A DNA stretch of 64,000 nucleotides from Winogradskyella flava (GCF_014243395.1 NZ_JACLCP010000003.1:124001-188000), one strand, 5' to 3'; shown: positions 9,368-18,321, numbered from the stretch's first letter. Translations and numbers: made by a program. The notes: generated by a model from the sequence alone, not told the origin.

Positions 9368-9532
9368 ATGTTTGGTTATCTAAAGCAAATCCATCCTGTT
9401 TTACCAGTTAAAGATGTAACTAAAGCTATATTTCATGATAAAACAAGCATTAAACAAACAGCTTTGGGCACAAAAGAGTTTGCTTTTTATGATTTATACG
9501 GAAATGGTTTAACATTTTATAGAGATATTTAG
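9368..9532 (+). pseudogene. Internally deleted VOC (glyoxalase/bleomycin-resistance-like) gene remnant
   Basis: A 54-codon frame reads MFGYLKQIHPVLPVKDVTKA at its start and KEFAFYDLYGNGLTFYRDI at its end. The first part matches the first strand and helix of VOC proteins (IHPVLPVKDVTKAIDFY type) and the last part their final metal-binding strand (EFAFYDLYGNGLTF). Everything between, about 70-80 residues in normal members, is missing, and the joint falls after residue 21. The frame is kept, so a short peptide could still be made, but it cannot form a VOC domain. It lies 19 bp after the paralogue pair. Confidence 0.7.
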
Positions 9533-9574
9533 GCTGCGATATCTCATTGTAAGTATCGTGTTTTTCTCAAAACA

Positions 9575-9703
9575 TTAATCGTTATTGTTACCATTTTCGT
9601 CATCATCTTGCTGTTTCATTTTAATATATCGAGAGACCAGACGCATTCCTAATCTAGCAAAAAGGATTATGGCAATTACCATAACAATATCAAATCCAGT
9701 CAT
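9575..9703 (-). CDS. Small single-span membrane protein (42 residues)
   Basis: An ATG-started frame encodes 42 residues: a hydrophobic segment (FDIVMVIAIILFARLGM), a short basic stretch (RLVSRYIKMK) and an acidic/Asn tail (QQDDDENGNNND). The positive-inside arrangement predicts an N-out, C-in single-span protein. It lies 51 bp beyond the stop of the acyltransferase gene on the same strand. I recognise no family; the regular composition is the only support, so this could be chance. Confidence 0.45.
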   Translation of the reverse strand: MTGFDIVMVIAIILFARLGMRLVSRYIKMKQQDDDENGNNND

Positions 9704-9754
9704 TGGTCTTTATTGAAGTTATTCAATCTATTAGTGTCAATAAAAAGAAAATAG

Positions 9755-10945
9755 TTACAGATAACTTAACCACCATTTGTCTTTATTATTCAATTTATAG
9801 ATCATATACTTTTTACAAATAGGGTAAAGGATAACAATTACAATGGCCCAAACGACATAAGTGACCCAAAGATCAAACCCTATATTAAATAAATAACCAG
9901 ACTTAAAACGATCTACGGTTAGTATAAGTTCTTGCGAATTTTCGCCAAGTATTGCGAGGCCAATCATACCAATAAGATGAATCAGATATAAATGAATGAT
10001 GTAGTAAAAGAATGGTACTCGCCCAAAAACCACTAAAACATTGGTCATCCTATTTTTAATCGATTCAATGCCATATAAGAACAATAGCGCTGGACCAATA
10101 GTCATTAAGGTGTAAATTAGTGATGGAGGATACTTTGTGGTATTAAAAAAAGATAAAATAGTATACATAAAACTATCTTGGGTTTCCCAAGGTTTTAAGT
10201 CGCCATAAGCATTTACAAAACGCAGAATAAAAAACAGGATGATTGCACCAAGTCCTAATTTTAGTAACCATTTTTTCCTAATTTTTTTATCGAATCCACT
10301 TTGGTAAAAATGGCCAAAACAATAACCCAAAATCATTATACCTAGCCAAGGTAGAAAAGGATAGGCAATAGCTAACATACCTTGTCCATCATTGATTACT
10401 TGGAAATTAAACTGATGTATATAATACCATAATATGGATAGAGGTTCTGTGCCCTGTTGAGTGATTCCATCTAACAAATTATGACCAAGTAAAATAAGAA
10501 TTCCAAGAGCTAAAAGCACTTTTTTTGGTAAATAAATCAAAGCCGCTAAAATCATCATACATATTCCGATAGCCCAAATAACCTGAAAAATATGAACGCT
10601 AAGAGAAATATCGAATGTCCATGAAAAATTCACAACAGTTAACTCGATAAAGACCAACCAAAGTCCTCTTGTAAATAAGAATTTAGCTAAACTGTTTTTT
10701 GATTTCTTTTTGCTTCCATATAAAAACGCTGAAGTTCCCGCAAGAAATACAAATACCGGTGCGCAAAAATGAGTAATCCATCTCGTGAAAAAGAGAAAAG
10801 GTGTAGTGGTTTGTAAATTGGTTGGGTCTACAAACATGTAGCCAGTGTTTGTATAATCCCTTGCATGATCCAAGGCCATAATAACCATAACAAGACCTCT
10901 TAGAATATCTATAGATTCTATCCTAGCTGATTTGATTGATGACAT
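9755..10945 (-). CDS. DUF1624 / heparan-alpha-glucosaminide acetyltransferase-like membrane protein
   Basis: 396 residues with about ten hydrophobic helices. The N-terminal motif RIESIDILRGLVMVIMALDHARDY is characteristic of the DUF1624/HGSNAT_cat group of membrane acyltransferases, and the family's usual helix with HFCAPVFVFLAGTSAFLYG follows. Members move acyl groups across the membrane to sugars, typically from acetyl-CoA, but this one's acceptor is unknown. The start at 10945 gives the expected short N-terminus before the motif. The gene has no close neighbours on its strand apart from the small membrane protein downstream. Confidence 0.85.
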   Translation of the reverse strand: MSSIKSARIESIDILRGLVMVIMALDHARDYTNTGYMFVDPTNLQTTTPFLFFTRWITHFCAPVFVFLAGTSAFLYGSKKKSKNSLAKFLFTRGLWLVFIELTVVNFSWTFDISLSVHIFQVIWAIGICMMILAALIYLPKKVLLALGILILLGHNLLDGITQQGTEPLSILWYYIHQFNFQVINDGQGMLAIAYPFLPWLGIMILGYCFGHFYQSGFDKKIRKKWLLKLGLGAIILFFILRFVNAYGDLKPWETQDSFMYTILSFFNTTKYPPSLIYTLMTIGPALLFLYGIESIKNRMTNVLVVFGRVPFFYYIIHLYLIHLIGMIGLAILGENSQELILTVDRFKSGYLFNIGFDLWVTYVVWAIVIVILYPICKKYMIYKLNNKDKWWLSYL

Positions 10946-11412
10946 TTCGATTAGTGTTAGTTAGTGTAGATGCTTAAAGGTATAGAAAAAGTGTAATAAA
11001 AAAAGTATGGTTTTATAATATTTAACTAATCAAATAAACAGGCAAACCAGCGATAGCATTATCATTAACTAATTGGATGTACTTCAAACACTAAACCATC
11101 AATAGTGCATGTCGTTACTATTACTGGTTCTATCTTTATATAGTGCCTGTCTATATTTAACCCTTAATCACTCTAGGTGTACTAATACTTTATACATAAT
11201 GGTAAAGCTTTCTGTTTTTTCTGTGCTTGTCAAAATTCACAAACAGTATTAATACGATCATTGGTATTGGTGATAATGTTATGAATAAAGTTGCTGAGCG
11301 TTGTGCTATAACAAGAAGCACTATCTTATTAATCTTTCATTGGTTGTTATGATATAATAATGATAGTGCTTTCTAAACCGCTAGGGTTAATAATTCTAGA
11401 CTAACAAATGTC
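10946..11412. other. 467-bp intergenic stretch
   Basis: No convincing coding frame is seen on either strand. It contains the upstream region of the DUF1624 gene and, towards the right end, one long inverted repeat (11317-11370) described separately. No tRNA-like cloverleaf was recognised. Confidence 0.6.
11317..11370 (-). terminator. Long inverted repeat, possible terminator of the secreted-protein gene
   Basis: AGCACTATCTTATTA at 11317 pairs with TAATAATGATAGTGCT ending at 11370 (one bulged base), leaving a loop of about 22 nt. It lies 43 bp past the stop of the minus-strand gene 11413-12147. There is no strong T-run beyond it on the minus strand, so termination or mRNA stabilisation is only a guess. 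Confidence 0.4.
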
Positions 11413-12147
11413 CTAGTTCATACTTAGTTCTGCTTGTAAGGTGTATATAAAACTAGTGACATGATCTACAGACGTATTAAATTTTGCGCGGATGTTTTCT
11501 GTTTTAGACTTACCGTGTACGCTCTCATACACTTCCCATACACTATCTTCATCTTTATCTAATTCAGCAAAGTCCTTGTAGGGTGTAGATACAAAATAAT
11601 CACCACCATCTCCTGCCAAAGAACGATACCAATATCCTCGTTTATCACCTTCTTTTTTATCAAGAGCAGATGAAACTTCATTTATCACTTCATTGAAAGC
11701 TTTACGGTCATTGACATCAAAACCGTAAACCCAAACAAGAGTGTTATCGCCTAATTCTGCTTTGCTACTTAATTTTGGCATAGATTTAAACGTGTTAAAG
11801 CTTCTACTTTCAATATGAGGCACAATGGATTCTAATGCGATTGGGCGACATGCCATTCCTGCATCATCATCCTCGCCCATTTCTGCCCAATTGTCCATAC
11901 GCGACGCAACAACATATACATCTCCTTTACCTTGCGTACGTTTCCATGTTCTCCAAGTGTTGTTGCCATTGTTGTCCTTGTAACACTTTATCCATTTTTT
12001 TACACCATCCGTAAAATTTGAATTATGTCCAAATTTGATACTATACTCCGTAAGATTCATTACAAACTCTTCGCTTTCTTGAGCTTGAGTGGTCATTGGA
12101 AGCATGTATAATAAACATGCCGTAGTTAAAATTGCTAATTGTTTCAT
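11413..12147 (-). CDS. Secreted protein of unknown function
   Basis: The frame extends to 12201, but the ATG at 12147 gives a proper signal peptide (MKQLAILTTACLLYMLPMTTQAQ), so the 18 upstream residues are probably not translated. The mature protein, about 220 residues, has paired motifs: KKWIKCYKDNNGNNTWRTWKR and RGYWYRSLAGDGGDYFVS, each followed by a D-W or D-F segment (MDNWAEMG, YKDFAELD). This suggests two related alpha/beta halves of the dimeric ferredoxin-like (ABM/DUF) type. I cannot name the family. It is downstream of a two-component pair on the same strand, with no direct sign of regulation by it. Confidence 0.6.
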   Translation of the reverse strand: MKQLAILTTACLLYMLPMTTQAQESEEFVMNLTEYSIKFGHNSNFTDGVKKWIKCYKDNNGNNTWRTWKRTQGKGDVYVVASRMDNWAEMGEDDDAGMACRPIALESIVPHIESRSFNTFKSMPKLSSKAELGDNTLVWVYGFDVNDRKAFNEVINEVSSALDKKEGDKRGYWYRSLAGDGGDYFVSTPYKDFAELDKDEDSVWEVYESVHGKSKTENIRAKFNTSVDHVTSFIYTLQAELSMN

Positions 12148-12311
12148 AATTAATAGCTTTAATTGGTTAATGATAAATGAATTCAATTTTTGAATTCCCA
12201 TTCAAGTAACTAACAATCAATATGAAATAAAAACGAGCCAGGACGAAACGGCTATTCTATTACCCGAGTATTAATATTTACTTATCAAAGAAATTTATAA
12301 AGTAAAGATGA

Positions 12312-13049
12312 TTAAATTGTTTGTAGACGATTCAGTAATTCATCCTTTAAGGATTTACTTATTGGAATTGCTTTTTTACCAACAACGATATGGCCATTCG
12401 CCAACTCGCTAATTTTCGAGATACTGACAATATATGATCGATGCACACGTAAGAAGTGTTTTCGTGGTAGCTTTTCATCCATATCTTTTAAGGTCGTTAC
12501 CAATAGATACTCTTTGTTCTTAGAATAGATACGACAGTAGTTGCGTTCTGCCTCGATGTAAAGAATATCATTAATATCTACTTTAACCATGGAATTGTTG
12601 TGTCTTACAAAAATACTGTCGCTAAGAATTAGAGATTCAACGTTTTGAAGTACGTCATCTTCTTCGTTCTTTAGCGCAATCTGAGTAAGCGTTAACTCAA
12701 TAGTGCGCTGTAAGTCAAGCTTTTTATAAGGTTTAGATATAAATCCATGTGGATGGGTTTTTTTAGCTCGATTAAAGTGCGCGTCATCAGTATTTGCTGT
12801 TAAATATATTATTGGTATGTTTTGTGTTTGCTGCATTTTTTCAGCAGTTTCAATACCGTCAAGACTGCCTTTTAGATTAATATCCAAGAGAAGTATATCA
12901 GGTGGATTAGTTGCTATATGTTGTAAGGCTTGTTCACCTCTCGGCACTATACCAGTAACTTCATAGCCCAATTCGGAAAGCTGAAGTGAAAGATTAGCAC
13001 CAATAATCATTTCGTCTTCGACGATTAGTATTTTTATTTTACCATTCAT
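12312..13049 (-). CDS. LytTR-family response regulator
   Basis: 245 residues. Receiver domain with acidic residues near 11-13, phospho-acceptor Asp56 (LLLDINLKGSLDG) and the conserved Thr and Lys (YLTAN, SKPYKK). A linker leads to a LytTR DNA-binding domain (about 145-245) containing ILYIEAERNYCRIY and HFLRVHRSYIVSISKI. LytTR domains bind DNA repeats with beta strands. The start codon overlaps the stop of the kinase gene by one base, so the two are translationally coupled and form a cognate pair. Confidence 0.93.
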   Translation of the reverse strand: MNGKIKILIVEDEMIIGANLSLQLSELGYEVTGIVPRGEQALQHIATNPPDILLLDINLKGSLDGIETAEKMQQTQNIPIIYLTANTDDAHFNRAKKTHPHGFISKPYKKLDLQRTIELTLTQIALKNEEDDVLQNVESLILSDSIFVRHNNSMVKVDINDILYIEAERNYCRIYSKNKEYLLVTTLKDMDEKLPRKHFLRVHRSYIVSISKISELANGHIVVGKKAIPISKSLKDELLNRLQTI

Positions 13050-14938
13050 TAAGCAGCTGTATCAATTAAGAAGTCAAATTCTATTAAAGTGCCATGATCT
13101 GAGCGTTCGGTCATTTTGCCATTAAGCTGTTGGGTTAATAGTTGGACAAGCTGTGAGCCAAATCCTGTTCCTTTTGGTGCAAGACCTTTGACTTTTCCAA
13201 CACCATTGTCAGATACCTTTAATTTTAAGTGGTTGTTATCAGTTTTTTTTAAACTAATGGAAATTTCACCCTTTTCATGTTCAGGAAATGCATATTTTAA
13301 TGCATTAGTCAATAATTCGTTAACGATAAGGCCAATTGGTACAGCAGTATCAACATCTAGATCTAAATTGTCCATAGCACACTCAATTTTCACTTTATCC
13401 TCAGCATTAAAGGTATCTATAATACCTTCGCTAAGGTTTAAGAAATAGTCCTTCATTTCTATACTTCCCAAATTTTCACCTTGATATAATTTTTGATGAA
13501 TAATACCCATTGACTGCACGCGATTCTGACTTGCAATCATAGCATCTTTTGTTGCAGAATCTTCAATTTGTGCAGATTGTAAAGCAATTAGGCTTTTTAC
13601 CATTTCTAGATTATTCTTCACACGATGGTGGATTTCTTTCAGAAGTAATTCATTTTCAGCATTTTTAGCACGGATAATTTTAGTTACTTTTTTATTTTTA
13701 TTAAAAAAGTAAAGTAGTGAGAGTAAAAGTAAACCCAATAATGAGGCAACTGCAATAATCAAATTTTGTGTTTTTGTCTTTTGACCTATTAGAGAAGCTT
13801 GACTTGCCAAGGCTTCATCTTTTTTGCCAGTTTCATACTTCACGATAGTTTCCTTTTCAAGGTTTTCAATGGTGCCTTCGAGATCATTAATTTTATTACT
13901 ATGAGCTATGTTTTTGTAGAATAAAGCATTTTTTAAATCGCCCAGCTTTTCATAGCATAGTGCTAAATCTTCATATTGAGTCACTAATGTAGTAGTCCCT
14001 TTTTTTTCATAAGCTTTTATGCCAGCTGATAAATGCTTCAGCGCCCTTTCATAATTATTCTGAAGCAAATAAACCTTACCAATTTCAGTTTGATATGTGG
14101 CGCAACGTTCTTCTCCAATTTTTGCAGAACATATTTCCCACGCCGCAATGAAATCTTTCAATGCTTCAGTATATTTTTTTTCCTTTAGGTATACTTCGCC
14201 TCTGTAAGAATGACCTCTCACTAATATAAAAGTCTCTTGAGGAACTTTTGTCTTTACAACATTTAAGCAGTAGTCGGCTGCTCTATAGGCTTTTTCAAAT
14301 TCGCCTAGTTCACCGTAGCTTTGAATGAGACTAAATTGAGCAATGGCCACACCAGCAAAATTTTCTGCTTTTTCTAGAACAGGGACGGCTTTATTAAGGT
14401 ACTCTACAGATTTTTCATAATCTTCCATGACTTGGTAAAGTGCACCTAGTGTTCTATAGGCTTGACCTAGACCAGCCTCGTCTTTCAATTCTTCATAAAG
14501 TGCGATGGCTTTAAATAAGACTTCTTGCGATTTATCTAGCTTACGTATGTTTATATAATCTATAGATAAAGCTCTGTAGGTATCTGCTGTTTTCTTTTTG
14601 TCATCAAGTTTAATGTAATAATTTAATGCTTTGTTGGCATGGTAAACAATCGAGTCGCCTGGGAATGTTCCATTATATCCGTGCCAACTGGCGATTTCTT
14701 CATGTACTTCGGCAATGGTTCTGATATCAGATTCTTGCTGGCTACGTTTTAGAGTTTGTAAGCCAATAGCATGAAAATTATCTAAATCTTTACCTGTATA
14801 CGCGTTGTTGCGCATCCATGATAAACACGAATCTATTGAGGCGGTTTTCAAATCTTCAGGACTAGGAAGCTTGTTTTGTGAGAAACCTAAGCATACTGAA
14901 AAGCTTGCAGCGAGACATATTGTGATGGTTTTGGTCAT
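13049..14938 (-). CDS. TPR-containing histidine kinase, HisKA_2 type
   Basis: 629 residues. A signal peptide (ICLAASFSVCLGFSQ) is followed by periplasmic tetratricopeptide repeats (about 90-345: RALSIDYINIRKLDKSQEVL, AYRTLGALYQVMEDYEKSVEYL, and similar), a single transmembrane helix (LIIAVASLLGLLLLSLLYFF, about 393-413), then the HisKA_2 box KEIHHRVKNNLEMVKSLIAL with the phosphorylated His near residue 437, and an HATPase_c domain with N box NELLTNALKYAF and G boxes DNGVG and GTGFGSQL. The stimulus is unknown; periplasmic TPRs suggest a protein or peptide ligand. Partner of the adjacent LytTR regulator. Confidence 0.92.
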   Translation of the reverse strand: MTKTITICLAASFSVCLGFSQNKLPSPEDLKTASIDSCLSWMRNNAYTGKDLDNFHAIGLQTLKRSQQESDIRTIAEVHEEIASWHGYNGTFPGDSIVYHANKALNYYIKLDDKKKTADTYRALSIDYINIRKLDKSQEVLFKAIALYEELKDEAGLGQAYRTLGALYQVMEDYEKSVEYLNKAVPVLEKAENFAGVAIAQFSLIQSYGELGEFEKAYRAADYCLNVVKTKVPQETFILVRGHSYRGEVYLKEKKYTEALKDFIAAWEICSAKIGEERCATYQTEIGKVYLLQNNYERALKHLSAGIKAYEKKGTTTLVTQYEDLALCYEKLGDLKNALFYKNIAHSNKINDLEGTIENLEKETIVKYETGKKDEALASQASLIGQKTKTQNLIIAVASLLGLLLLSLLYFFNKNKKVTKIIRAKNAENELLLKEIHHRVKNNLEMVKSLIALQSAQIEDSATKDAMIASQNRVQSMGIIHQKLYQGENLGSIEMKDYFLNLSEGIIDTFNAEDKVKIECAMDNLDLDVDTAVPIGLIVNELLTNALKYAFPEHEKGEISISLKKTDNNHLKLKVSDNGVGKVKGLAPKGTGFGSQLVQLLTQQLNGKMTERSDHGTLIEFDFLIDTAA

Positions 14939-14990
14939 AAGTCTTTAATAAGGTTGGAACTAAAAAGACCTAGGGGAATGTTAAAGATAT

Positions 14991-15021
14991 AAAAAAAAGT
15001 GCTACCGTTATTAGCAACACT
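14991..15021 (-). terminator. Rho-independent terminator of lysA
   Basis: Read on the minus strand, AGTGTTGCTA pairs with TAGCACT across a short loop, with a two-base bulge, and is followed by eight T. It lies 9 bp past the lysA stop, between lysA and the histidine kinase gene, so the two are likely transcribed separately. Confidence 0.7.
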
Positions 15022-15029
15022 TCTAATCT

Positions 15030-16235
15030 TTATATGGTAATCTCAACCTGATTGTTAAGAATATCCTCAAAAGTTTCCCGCTTCCGAATGAGCTGAGGCT
15101 TACTTTTGTAAATTAATACTTCGGCTGGCCTGTAACGCGAATTATAATTGCTCGCCATGGAATAACAATAAGCTCCTGCATTTTTAAAACATAGAATATC
15201 ACCTTCATTGATTTCATTGATGCGTCTGTTGTTGGCAAAGGTGTCCGTTTCACAGATGTAACCTACTACAGAATAGAATCGTTCTCTACCTTTGGGATTT
15301 GAAATGTTGATAATCTCATGTTGAGAACCATAAAGCATCGGACGGATCAAATGATTAAATCCAGAATCGATTTGGGCAAAAACTGTTGATGTCGTCTGCT
15401 TCACAGCGTTGACTTTGGCTAAAAATAAACCAGCCTCACTGACTAAAAATTTACCAGGCTCAAAAGCCAATGTTAAATCTCTACCGTATTCTGTACAGAA
15501 TTCATTGAATCGTTTTGATAGTTTTTGACCTAATTCTTCAATATTAGTTTCTATATCACCAGCTCTATAAGGTACTTTAAATCCAGAACCAAAGTCTATA
15601 AATTCAAGGTCTTTAAAGTTCTTAGCCGTTTCAAATAAAATTTCACTGGCATAGAGGAATACATCAATATCCAGAATATCACTTCCAGTATGCATATGAA
15701 TACCGTTGATGTTCATTTTGGTATTTTCAACAATACGAAGTAATAAAGGAATTTGATGAATAGAGATTCCGAATTTACTATCTATATGACCAACCGAAAT
15801 GTTGGTATTACCACCAGCCATGACATGTGGGTTAATACGAATACAAACAGGAACATTAGGGTGTTTCGTACCAAATTGCTCTAGAATAGATAGGTTATCT
15901 ATGTTGATTTGCACACCAAGCTTTGTAACAGCTTCAATTTCTTCAAGTGATACACCATTGGGCGTGTAAATAATATCTTCAGGCTTAAATCCAGCTTTTA
16001 GGCCTAGTCGAACCTCTTGTATAGAAACAGTATCTAAGCCAGAGCCAAGGGAGTTAAATAGTTTTAAAATGGAGATGTTTGAGAGCGCTTTAACCGCGTA
16101 ATTAACTCTTAACTGTTTTACCTTGCCAAATGCTTTTGTTAGACGTTTATATTGAGAGGCAATGGTATCTGCATCATAAATATAAATAGGATTACCGAAA
16201 TCCTTGACAATCTGCAACAAGGTTTTATTATTCAT
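15030..16235 (-). CDS. lysA: Diaminopimelate decarboxylase
   Basis: 401 residues. Pyridoxal-phosphate lysine in NYAVKAL (Lys49), barrel motifs INPHVMAGG and HMHTGSDI, phosphate-binding glycine segment DFGSGF, EPGKFLVSEAG, and the active-site cysteine motif CETDTFA of the second domain. The enzyme decarboxylates meso-diaminopimelate to lysine, the last step of the DAP pathway, whose dapD is also in this window at 52 kb. The gene diverges from an ACT-like protein; a -7 box lies 26 bp upstream and a terminator follows. Confidence 0.95.
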   Translation of the reverse strand: MNNKTLLQIVKDFGNPIYIYDADTIASQYKRLTKAFGKVKQLRVNYAVKALSNISILKLFNSLGSGLDTVSIQEVRLGLKAGFKPEDIIYTPNGVSLEEIEAVTKLGVQINIDNLSILEQFGTKHPNVPVCIRINPHVMAGGNTNISVGHIDSKFGISIHQIPLLLRIVENTKMNINGIHMHTGSDILDIDVFLYASEILFETAKNFKDLEFIDFGSGFKVPYRAGDIETNIEELGQKLSKRFNEFCTEYGRDLTLAFEPGKFLVSEAGLFLAKVNAVKQTTSTVFAQIDSGFNHLIRPMLYGSQHEIINISNPKGRERFYSVVGYICETDTFANNRRINEINEGDILCFKNAGAYCYSMASNYNSRYRPAEVLIYKSKPQLIRKRETFEDILNNQVEITI

Positions 16236-16261
16236 AAATTAATTTCTTTAGTTTTAATGTA

Positions 16262-16269
16262 CAAACATA
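16262..16269 (-). promoter_or_regulatory. lysA -7 promoter box (TATGTTTG)
   Basis: On the minus strand TATGTTTG fits TAnnTTTG, 26 bp before the lysA ATG. It shares the 108-bp divergent region with the promoter of the ACT-like gene, so one factor could control both. Confidence 0.55.
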
Positions 16270-16311
16270 GACTTTCGATATGCTAAACAGAATTAATTGT
16301 AGTTAATTTAC

Positions 16312-16319
16312 TATTTTTG
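16312..16319 (+). promoter_or_regulatory. -7 promoter box of the ACT-like gene (TATTTTTG)
   Basis: TATTTTTG fits TAnnTTTG, 24 bp before the ATG at 16344. A TTG at 16297-16299 is too close to be a standard -33 element. Confidence 0.55.
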
Positions 16320-16343
16320 CACAAATTGTTAAATAATTAACAA

Positions 16344-17006
16344 ATGAAAACAATTTCATCCTGTGTCGAATCTATTGTATTAACACAACCTTTTTTAGAA
16401 GAAGGATTATCTCAAGGCATTATTAACTATTCTGCCTTGGCCCATGTATTGCAAGAGCAAGTGTCTCATCAATTGGGGCGTCCTGTGAAAACAGGTGCTA
16501 TTATGATGGCACTTAGACGTTATAATGATACGCTGTCAGTCAGTAAACCTTATTATGGTTTAACCTCGTTATTAGAACAACTTGGAGATATTACTTTGCG
16601 TTCTAATTTAACGGACTTCACTTTTCAAAATTCTAATACCTTAATTCATAGCCAAGCGGATATCCTGAATAAAATAAAAGATAAGAGCCATATTTTTTAC
16701 ACGTTTACCAGAGGTATTTTAGAGAGTAATATTATTATTTCGAGTTCAGAAAAGCAGGATGTGTTAGAGAGCTTTAAAGATGAAGATTGCCTACAATTAA
16801 AAGAAAATCTATCTGCCATAAGTCTAATTCTACCTAAAAACAATACGAAAGTTGCTGGTTTGTACTATCAAATTCTTAAACGTTTAGCATGGCAGAACGT
16901 TGCTCTCTATGAAGTTATATCCACGACCAACGAATTTACAATAGTTGTTGAAGACACCGTTGTAGATAATGCATTTTCCATTATAAAAAACTTGAACAAA
17001 GTTTGA
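16344..17006 (+). CDS. ACT-like domain protein (aspartate-kinase-annotated family), divergent from lysA
   Basis: 220 residues, no signal peptide. The N-terminal third is a winged-helix-like helical region (INYSALAHVLQEQVSHQLGR, TGAIMMALRRY). The remainder has two beta-alpha-beta stretches (HIFYTFTRGILESNIIIS; LSAISLILPKNNTKVAGLYYQILKRLAWQNV, then NEFTIVVEDTVVDNAFSIIK) that look like tandem ACT domains as in aspartate kinase regulatory regions. No kinase catalytic domain exists, so it is not an aspartate kinase. With lysA divergent to it, a role as an amino-acid-sensing regulator is plausible but unproven. Confidence 0.6.
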   Translation: MKTISSCVESIVLTQPFLEEGLSQGIINYSALAHVLQEQVSHQLGRPVKTGAIMMALRRYNDTLSVSKPYYGLTSLLEQLGDITLRSNLTDFTFQNSNTLIHSQADILNKIKDKSHIFYTFTRGILESNIIISSSEKQDVLESFKDEDCLQLKENLSAISLILPKNNTKVAGLYYQILKRLAWQNVALYEVISTTNEFTIVVEDTVVDNAFSIIKNLNKV

Positions 17007-17047
17007 TGCTTAGCTTCAACCGGCTCAAAAAACAGTCTAAAAAAATA

Positions 17048-17078
17048 TTGGTTTAAAGTATGGGTATGTGTATTTTTG
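17048..17078 (+). promoter_or_regulatory. sucC promoter: -33 TTG and -7 TATTTTTG
   Basis: TTG at 17048-17050 and TATTTTTG at 17071-17078 are separated by 20 bp, close to the spacing of the Bacteroidetes primary sigma-factor promoter. The start codon follows 27 bp later. This is one of the most complete promoters in the window. Confidence 0.65.
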
Positions 17079-17105
17079 TGCCACGAAATAAATTTCTGAC
17101 GACAT

Positions 17106-18296
17106 ATGAATCTACACGAATATCAAGGAAAAGAATTATTAAGCAGTTTTGGAGTTCGTATTCAACGCGGTATAGTGGCTCAAAGTGCCAAAGATGCTGT
17201 TGATGCAGCTAAGCAGTTAACAGCCGAAACAGGTACAGGTTGGCATGTTATAAAAGCACAAGTTCATGCAGGTGGGCGTGGTAAAGGTGGTGGTGTAAAA
17301 CTGGCTAAAAATCTTCAAGAAGTTGAAGACATTGCAGGCAACATTATTGGCATGAATTTGGTGACACCTCAAACTTCTGCAGAGGGAAAGAAAGTTCACC
17401 AAGTATTAATTGCTGAAGATGTTTATTATCCTGGTGACAATGAGCCAGAAGAATACTATATGTCTGTATTATTAAATCGTGGTACAGGTAAAAACATGAT
17501 CATGTATTCTACTGAAGGCGGAATGGATATTGAAACAGTTGCTGAGGAAACACCTCATTTAATTTTTACAGAGGAAGTAGATCCTGCTCTAGGATTACTT
17601 GGTTTTCAAGCGCGCCGTGTAGCGTTTAACTTAGGTTTATCGGGCACAGCGTTTAAAGAAATGACAAAATTTGTATCAGCTTTATATACGGCTTATGTTA
17701 AGTCTGATGCGTCTTTATTTGAAATCAATCCAGTTTTAAAAACTAGTGATGATAAAATTATGGCTGTTGATGCTAAAGTGACCTTAGATGATAACGCATT
17801 ATATAGACATAAAGATTTAAAAGAATTACGTGATTTACGTGAAGAAAACCCAATCGAAGTTGAAGCAGGTGCTTTGGGTTTAAACTATGTGGATTTAGAC
17901 GGTAATGTAGGTTGTATGGTAAATGGTGCTGGTCTCGCCATGGCCACAATGGATTTAATTAAGCAAGCAGGCGGTGAACCAGCTAACTTCTTAGATGTTG
18001 GAGGTACTGCTGATGCAGCTAGAGTAGAGGCAGCTTTCAAAATCATTTTAAAAGATCCTGCCGTAAAAGCAATATTGATAAATATTTTTGGAGGTATTGT
18101 ACGTTGTGATCGTGTAGCACAAGGTGTTATTGATGCTTATAAGAATATGGGTAACATTAATGTGCCAATCATTGTGCGTTTACAAGGCACCAATGCAGAT
18201 ATTGCTAAAGATTTGATTGATAATTCAGGATTGGATGTCATGAGTGCCACTGAATTTCAAGAAGCTGCGGATAAGGTACAAGAGGTTCTTTCTTAA
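17106..18296 (+). CDS. sucC: Succinate-CoA ligase [ADP-forming] subunit beta
   Basis: 396 residues, the usual length. It opens with MNLHEYQGKELL, has the ATP-grasp nucleotide-binding region (VIKAQVHAGGRGKGGGVKL), SLFEINPVL, and the C-terminal CoA-ligase motifs NGAGLAMATMDLI, FLDVGGTAD and NIFGGIVRCD. With the alpha subunit it converts succinyl-CoA to succinate in the TCA cycle, making ATP or GTP. sucD is not adjacent, which is common in Flavobacteriia. It has its own promoter and a terminator 25 bp downstream, so it is monocistronic. Confidence 0.97.
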   Translation: MNLHEYQGKELLSSFGVRIQRGIVAQSAKDAVDAAKQLTAETGTGWHVIKAQVHAGGRGKGGGVKLAKNLQEVEDIAGNIIGMNLVTPQTSAEGKKVHQVLIAEDVYYPGDNEPEEYYMSVLLNRGTGKNMIMYSTEGGMDIETVAEETPHLIFTEEVDPALGLLGFQARRVAFNLGLSGTAFKEMTKFVSALYTAYVKSDASLFEINPVLKTSDDKIMAVDAKVTLDDNALYRHKDLKELRDLREENPIEVEAGALGLNYVDLDGNVGCMVNGAGLAMATMDLIKQAGGEPANFLDVGGTADAARVEAAFKIILKDPAVKAILINIFGGIVRCDRVAQGVIDAYKNMGNINVPIIVRLQGTNADIAKDLIDNSGLDVMSATEFQEAADKVQEVLS

Positions 18297-18321
18297 AAAT
18301 ATAGATTTTTATAATTAACTC

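Noticed and set aside
13116..13448. 110-codon plus-strand frame inside the histidine kinase gene
   Set aside because: It runs antisense to the conserved HATPase domain and has no recognisable protein features.
16344..17006. Aspartate kinase
   Set aside because: Homologues are sometimes labelled so, but only ACT-like folds are present and the catalytic kinase domain is missing.
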